DNA from: Hypsibius dujardini
Taxonomy: Eukaryota > Tardigrada > Eutardigrada > Parachela > Hypsibiidae
Assembly: GCA_001579985.1 (NCBI GenBank)
Contig: LRSR01003724.1
Span: forward strand, 1-20,526
DNA length: 20,526 nucleotides
Direction of reading: 5' to 3'
Shown piece by piece: positions 16,335-20,526 of the stretch. A program made the position numbers and the translations under genes. Every line of letters starts with the position of its first letter. The first letter of the stretch is position 1. The notes under the pieces are model-generated. The model saw only the letters and a program-made list of their open reading frames with translations, was not told where the DNA came from and did not search any database.

Positions 16335-17049
16335 GTTTTAAGAGGAGGCTGACAGGAACTTGTTGCTGCGCTTGCTGACGCGGAAAACTGAGGAATATGA
16401 ACTCAAAGAAAGAAAGCGACCTTGGCAGAAAATAAAGTTTGAACTGATGGTGTCTAGGGAAAAGAGAGTGAAACGTGTCGAGCCGAAGAGTGATGTTGTG
16501 AGAGTGCGCTTGATTTTAAGCCCGAGGGGGAAATTTGAGTCAGAGAAAGCGCTTGAAATGAATAAATTTTCTCTCAGCCTCTTATTTGTTATCGGACAGC
16601 AGAGAGCAGCAGACAGATGATTCGATGGAAAGGGGGCTGGGTTGTTGTCTCTGTGTGTGTTTGCACATTTTTGCTGGCACGAAGGGGGTGCAGTAAAGTC
16701 GGTCACACGGAAACAAGCGCTGCCGGTCGGGTGATGTGTCTAGCGAACCACATGAGTTCTGTCACTTCAATTGCAGTAATCACGTTTCGTTTATTGGTTT
16801 GGGAGTTGTTTACAACGGGAAATGAAAATCGTGCGGGAAAATGTTACATAGTTTGTGATAGTTATTTACTTGTATATGAAAGCGTAGCAGCGAAGTGAAA
16901 TCAAGAAAATGTTAAGCGTCAAAAGTGTGACGATTGCGCCACCTACATTCAGATAACGACTGGCCAAGCTCAAACCGTTGGAAACAATCGACTGAAACTC
17001 TGCTCAGCTTATCGGTGTCTCATGATTTGTCCGATTATGCGGCATCCTC
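16335..17049. other. Beta-thymosin promoter region and G-gamma 3' UTR
   Basis: About 700 bases between two tandem minus-strand genes. It should hold the beta-thymosin promoter at its low-coordinate end and the G-gamma 3' UTR at its high-coordinate end. Open frames of up to about 120 codons at 16338-16706 show no domain, and no core-promoter motif pair is convincing. Confidence 0.35.
16790..16795 (-). terminator. Candidate poly(A) signal of the G-gamma gene
   Basis: AATAAA on the minus strand (plus TTTATT), about 255 nt past the G-gamma stop. Confidence 0.45.
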
Positions 17050-18698
17050 CTAGAAAAGATCGCATTTACTCTTCTCCATCCACGGATTGTGCTTCTTATC
17101 CACTGGATTCAGCAGCGGATCAGCCTTTTCGTGACTCTCCACGAACCCTCGAAGCCTGCAAAACGGCACAGATTAATCTTTATTGCATATTAAGTGTCTT
17201 TTCTCGATGACAATTTTATAGTCTGCAATTAATACAGTTTCTATTATTGATTTAGCCATTCATCGATCCCGATTCAGAGCGAATAAAAAAGGACTTGCTA
17301 CACCCATGCATTTTTTTCAGAGTTGCCACTGTTGCTCTTCTTCCTGTGCTATTTCTGTCGACACTGAGGCGAGAGCACTGAGCTACGGTTCTTGTAGTAA
17401 TCAATGATCCCACCTGTTGATTCTCCACCTACTGTACGCTCCCGATCTCAAGGGTCGATTTTAGGTCCGGCCCGAAAACACGATCCGTCGCTCGCTTGGT
17501 TGTTCATTCAGATTTCAATCAAGCAAGGTAGCATAGCCTGTCAGGTAGAAACCAACGGGCCAATCACGAACAAGTGAACGGAATTGAACGATCCGCTCAA
17601 GCTTGATGTGAATCAGCGGAGGTGGAGCATAATCGACCCTTCAGATCGGGAGCGTACAGTACACTGTAGTTTCCAATCCTGACGACCGACAGACGACCTC
17701 TTTTGTAGCAGTAGCTACTGGGGCATCATCAGGCTGTATCTGTAGGGCACTCTACAGTAAGCGACAGTAATCTGACAGGGCAGGGGTAGTAATCGAACAA
17801 TCAACCAATCAACTCCACTCCGATGCTGCAGAGCTCCGCTGCTTGATTGATTGATTGTTCAAGTATTATCCCTGCCCACCCCGTTTGCCCATTCCAGGGA
17901 CCCTCCATTAGATTAAATTCTGTAGGGTACTCTACCATGTCATAACATGGTAACAAATTCTGCTAATTCCCATAGCTTATAAATGAGGAAAGGCTCGTGC
18001 TCAACAGAGGTCGCTGAGCTGACTACCGGTTCTTACTCTGGACTGCTTCATGATGGATATTTAATTTACCGAGTACTTCGTGCAACGATAAATACTACAA
18101 GTCATGTGACGTAACAAACGTACTAGTGGCAATCGTGCTACTTCTAGTGGTAGTAAACTGCAAACATACTTTTCAATGGACTTGGATGTGGGGATGCGGT
18201 CAACACGGATGTGCTTCCGGAGAGCGTCGATATGTCGAACCAGCGTTGCGCGATCCATTTGCTGAAAAAAAAACGGATAATTGTTTCGCTCTCGAAGTTC
18301 GAGTACAGGCTCTTAGGAAAAGTCAAAACGGTAGCTTAATTTAACGTTTGCCAGTTACGAAAGTAAGCCACAGAATTTAATTTAACGGAGGGTCCCGGAA
18401 ATGGGCAAAAGGGGCGGGGCAGGGGTAATACTTAGACAATCAACCAATCAACTCCACTCCGATTGCTCCGGAGATCCGCTGGTTGATTGGTTGATTGTTC
18501 AAGTATTACCCCTGCCCCGCTCCTTCTGCCCATTTCCGGAACCCTCCGTTGGATTAAATTCTGTCGCTTTCTGTACACGAACATGTACTGTATTAATACC
18601 TCAACGGAATCATCCAATCGCTGTCTGGGAACTGAGCCCTTTTCCTGCAGATCCTCGTTACCGCCCTTCGGAACAGAGCCTCGCGCATGGGACGCCAT
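17050..18698 (-). CDS. GNG13: G-protein gamma subunit, GNG13-like
   Basis: Three exons in transcript order: 18698-18600, 18261-18170 and 17155-17050. They join in frame to 98 aa. G-gamma pairs with G-beta as a coiled coil and anchors the heterotrimer at the membrane through a prenylated C-terminal CAAX cysteine. The helical region [16 protein letters not shown], the segment [16 protein letters not shown] and the end [12 protein letters not shown] align with human GNG13, which also has NPW where other gammas have NPF. The CAAX box is CDLF, and a final F favours geranylgeranylation. The first exon adds 33 residues ([13 protein letters not shown]...) beyond the usual 64-75 aa. It has a good start context (AAAATGG) and its phase fits. 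If translation starts instead at the ATG at 18258, the product is a typical 64-aa gamma. The core family is confident; the N-terminal extension is less so. Confidence 0.87.
17430..17661. mobile_element. Inverted-repeat element, family F, in G-gamma intron 2
   Basis: 232 bp with terminal inverted repeats of about 34 bp. The left end is TACTGTACGCTCCCGATCTC and the right end is its reverse complement with few mismatches. AGGGTCGATT follows in both arms. The TA at both ends fits a Tc1/mariner-type target duplication. No coding capacity. Confidence 0.85.
17753..17940. mobile_element. Inverted-repeat element, family D copy 1, in G-gamma intron 2
   Basis: The right arm is complete (TACCCCTGCCC-like block, GTTTGCCCATT, GGACCCTCCATTAGATTAAA). 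The left arm jumps from TACAGTAAGCGACAG directly to CAGGGCAGGGG, so it has lost about 50 bp. The centre keeps CAATCAACCAATCAACTCCA, which is also in copy 2. Boundaries are approximate. Confidence 0.75.
18356..18576. mobile_element. Inverted-repeat element, family D copy 2, in G-gamma intron 1
   Basis: About 220 bp with arms of about 90 bp. AACGGAGGGTCCCGGAAATG, GGGCAAAAGG and GGGGCAGGGGTAATACTT on the left are matched by their complements on the right. It fills about two thirds of the 338-nt intron and ends about 23 nt from the 5' splice site. Confidence 0.88.
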
Positions 18699-19405
18699 TT
18701 TGTTAAACCGCAACTTCAATGTAGACCACAAGAAAGAAGTACCGGATGGGATAGACTCGTCTCGTTGATCTTATACGTCAAAAGTTAAGGATGTACTCAA
18801 AATCCCGATAGCTCCGAAGTTTTGAATAGAGATTGCGAATCGTACTGCGCCTAATGCGCCTAATGTACCACGACGCGTTGGTGAAAGAAGCCTCGCAGGC
18901 ATGAGAGAACAACTCTTCTTCAGCTGTACAGTGTATATTGTTGCGAGTCGCTTAGAGCAATATTCGGCGTTAACAATGTGAAAAGTAAACTAAAATAACT
19001 GTTTGGGCACCGCCCATGCACTGCAGTAGTCGGTCCAGTGCTCAGCTTGCGATAATGCTTGCAAGAAAAACAGTAGGCTAAATCAGGCTACACGACAGAT
19101 CAGGCTACACGACAGAGTGCCCTAGGAGTCTAGAGTACACATCGGCGACTTTAGTAGGAACACCAGCAGTACGAAATTGTTTCCGTCGTCGTCGATTATT
19201 ATTATTATCTGGCTTGCCTGTGAGTTGCGAGGGGAAAAACCCTCCCGGCCATAACCGCAGCACCTGCACTCAACTGTACCAAACCGCAAGAACGCATCGT
19301 AATGTTAAGATGATCTTCGCTTGTAGAAGTATATAACGTATAAGAAGAGGTACGACAAAACATAAAAGGCATCTGCACATAAAATATTCAAGTGACCGAT
19401 AAAAT
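18699..19405. other. G-gamma upstream region and HAGH downstream region
   Basis: About 700 bases with no supported gene. It should contain the G-gamma promoter. A short duplication (ATCAGGCTACACGACAGA, about 19082-19115) is present. No tRNA, poly(A) signal or convincing core promoter is found. Confidence 0.35.
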
Positions 19406-19554
19406 TACTGTATTTTCGCGTTAGACAGGGACAGTTGTACTGGAGTGCAACGTGTGCACGGCTGTGTGCACCGTACGTACACCACAAGCGCCGCGTGGCC
19501 GATTAAACGTTCCACAGCTCGTACACTGTCCCTGTCTAACGCGAAAATACAGTA
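19406..19554. mobile_element. Inverted-repeat element, family G
   Basis: 149 bp with terminal inverted repeats that are identical over the first 29 bases (TACTGTATTTTCGCGTTAGA, then CAGGGACAG). Both ends carry TA. It lies 60 bp downstream of the HAGH stop, so it is probably in or near the HAGH 3' UTR. The high arm identity suggests recent activity. Confidence 0.88.
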
Positions 19555-19613
19555 TATGCCTTTTCATAAGAGGAACGCACGGGTTCAGCCGCACCGCCCT
19601 TCACCCGTACCAT

Positions 19614-20425
19614 CTACTTGAAATTATTCTTCCTTTCCCGCATCGTCTTCATGTCCGCTGCGCTCTGCACCCGCATGAATGGATTATACTGCTTCTCTTC
19701 GGCTATAGTAGAAGGGGGCACCGGAAGTTTCTCCTTGCGACGGCTCTGAATAAAAAAAGCATATTTTCAGTGCACAGTAAGCGACAGGAAAAATTTGAAT
19801 GGAGGGTCCGAGTGATGGGCAAAAGGGGCGAGGCAAGGGGTTAGATAAACACAATCAGTAAATCAACCAACAAAGCTGCACCGCTTGTTTTGTGGTCACT
19901 TTAAACCATTTTTAAGTCACCAGTTGATTAGTTGATTGCGTTCAACTAAGCCCCTGCCCCATCCCCCACCCCATTTGCCCATCGCTCGGACCCTCCATTC
20001 AACTTTTTCCTGTAGCTTACTGTAAATAGTACGAGTACTGTCTACTGTTCGTACTGCGTCTCGATCAATCTTACCGTGGCATATTCCATTTTCTGCAGCA
20101 AGTGTTTATTTTCGGGATCGACATCCAATCCGAATTTCAGATTTTGCAGCGAGTACTCATGCCCACAATACACTTTCTGAAATAGGCAGTTTCGAAATTA
20201 TAAATCTCTAATAGTTAATCTGCCATGAAAATAGTTTGTACATGCAAAGCGAATTTATCAAGAGGATACTCACTGTTTCTTCCGGTAGCTTTCCCAGTTT
20301 GTTGGATAGATTGTCAAACATCTCCTCCGCAGTTCCCTCGAAGAACTTGCCGCATCCACATAGGAACAGAGTATCTCCAGTAAACACAGCCGGTGATTCC
20401 CCATCACTTCCCGTCACATAATAGC
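19614..20425 (-). CDS. HAGH: Glyoxalase II (hydroxyacylglutathione hydrolase), 3' part
   Basis: The last three exons, in transcript order 20425-20274, 20176-20075 and 19745-19614, encode the C-terminal 127 residues. Upstream exons lie beyond the right edge. The enzyme is a metallo-beta-lactamase-fold hydrolase that converts S-D-lactoylglutathione to D-lactate and glutathione, the second step of methylglyoxal detoxification. The visible part has [20 protein letters not shown], whose aspartate bridges the two metals in this family, and [14 protein letters not shown], whose histidine is a metal ligand. The C-terminal part [11 protein letters not shown] and the ending MRERKNNFK also fit. The THxHxDH motif would be upstream. 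The first exon in view starts at phase 1 after the acceptor TTCTTCGCAG. The last intron contains family D copy 3. Confidence 0.95.
19773..20024. mobile_element. Inverted-repeat element, family D copy 3, in the last HAGH intron
   Basis: About 252 bp. The left arm CACAGTAAGCGACAGGAAAA followed by AATGGAGGGTCCGAGTGATG and GGGCAAAAGGGG is matched by complements up to GTAGCTTACTGTA on the right. It makes up about three quarters of the 329-nt intron. The centre has diverged from copies 1 and 2. Confidence 0.87.
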
Positions 20426-20526
20426 CTGCGAAGAAGAAATCCAAATGCAAACCACGCAGAAAAGAACGACACAATTAGGACATACACCAGTGCACCGAGA
20501 TTCGCGACAAAGTATACAGTGTACGA
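20426..20526 (-). other. Intron of HAGH running off the window
   Basis: A splice acceptor (TTTCTTCTTCGCAG, ending 20426) precedes the first HAGH exon in view. The remaining 100 bases show no exon; the expected upstream HTPGHT segment is not here. Confidence 0.7.

Noticed and set aside
16338-16706. Overlapping open frames on both strands upstream of the beta-thymosin gene
   Set aside because: No similarity to any family that I know, no consistent exon structure, and the interval is expected to be promoter or 5' UTR.
1-20526. CRISPR arrays, bacterial operons, tRNA or rRNA genes
   Set aside because: The tandem repeats lack the spacer structure of CRISPR arrays, the genes are intron-bearing animal genes, and no cloverleaf or rRNA segment was found on either strand by eye.

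Overview
This is nuclear DNA from a small-genome animal. Six of the seven genes are recognisable as conserved animal or eukaryotic proteins. All of them are split by spliceosomal introns, mostly 50-500 nt long, with GT-AG borders (one GC-AG). The intron size, the gene spacing (seven genes in about 17 kb) and a core promoter of arthropod type (TATA-like box plus TCAGTA initiator) suggest a compact ecdysozoan-like invertebrate. A tardigrade is possible, but the sequence alone does not prove it. Gene models were built by hand: exons were joined by splice consensus, reading phase and remembered family alignments, and every complete model closes in frame.

Layout. 1-3168: no convincing gene; simple repeats, a 23-bp minisatellite and two palindromic MITE-like elements. 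3169-4131 (+): promoter and a three-exon gene for a small secreted single-VWC protein. 4467-6276 (-): eight-exon serine racemase/dehydratase-like PLP enzyme, convergent with the VWC gene. 6277-6918: divergent promoter region holding a nested palindromic element. 6919-10495 (+): thirteen-exon NMD3, the 60S export adaptor. 10504-12472 (-): seven-exon RFC2, a clamp-loader subunit, whose stop lies only 8 nt from that of NMD3. 12473-14388: 1.9 kb of intergenic DNA with two abutting inverted-repeat elements. 14389-16054 (-): five-exon, six-repeat beta-thymosin. 17050-18698 (-): three-exon G-protein gamma subunit resembling GNG13. 19614 to the right edge (-): the last three exons of glyoxalase II (HAGH).

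The genes are unrelated housekeeping and signalling loci: ribosome export, DNA replication, actin binding, G-protein signalling, methylglyoxal detoxification and amino-acid metabolism. I see no functional cluster and no evidence of a new defence or biosynthetic system.

The most interesting material is structural. There are at least seven families of short inverted-repeat elements in eleven copies, several of them inside introns, and one starts exactly at a 5' splice site. Nearly every gene carries an intronic minisatellite with its own period. Two convergent gene pairs have transcripts that probably overlap. The beta-thymosin gene has introns in register with its protein repeats, and the VWC domain is carried on a symmetrical phase 1-1 exon.
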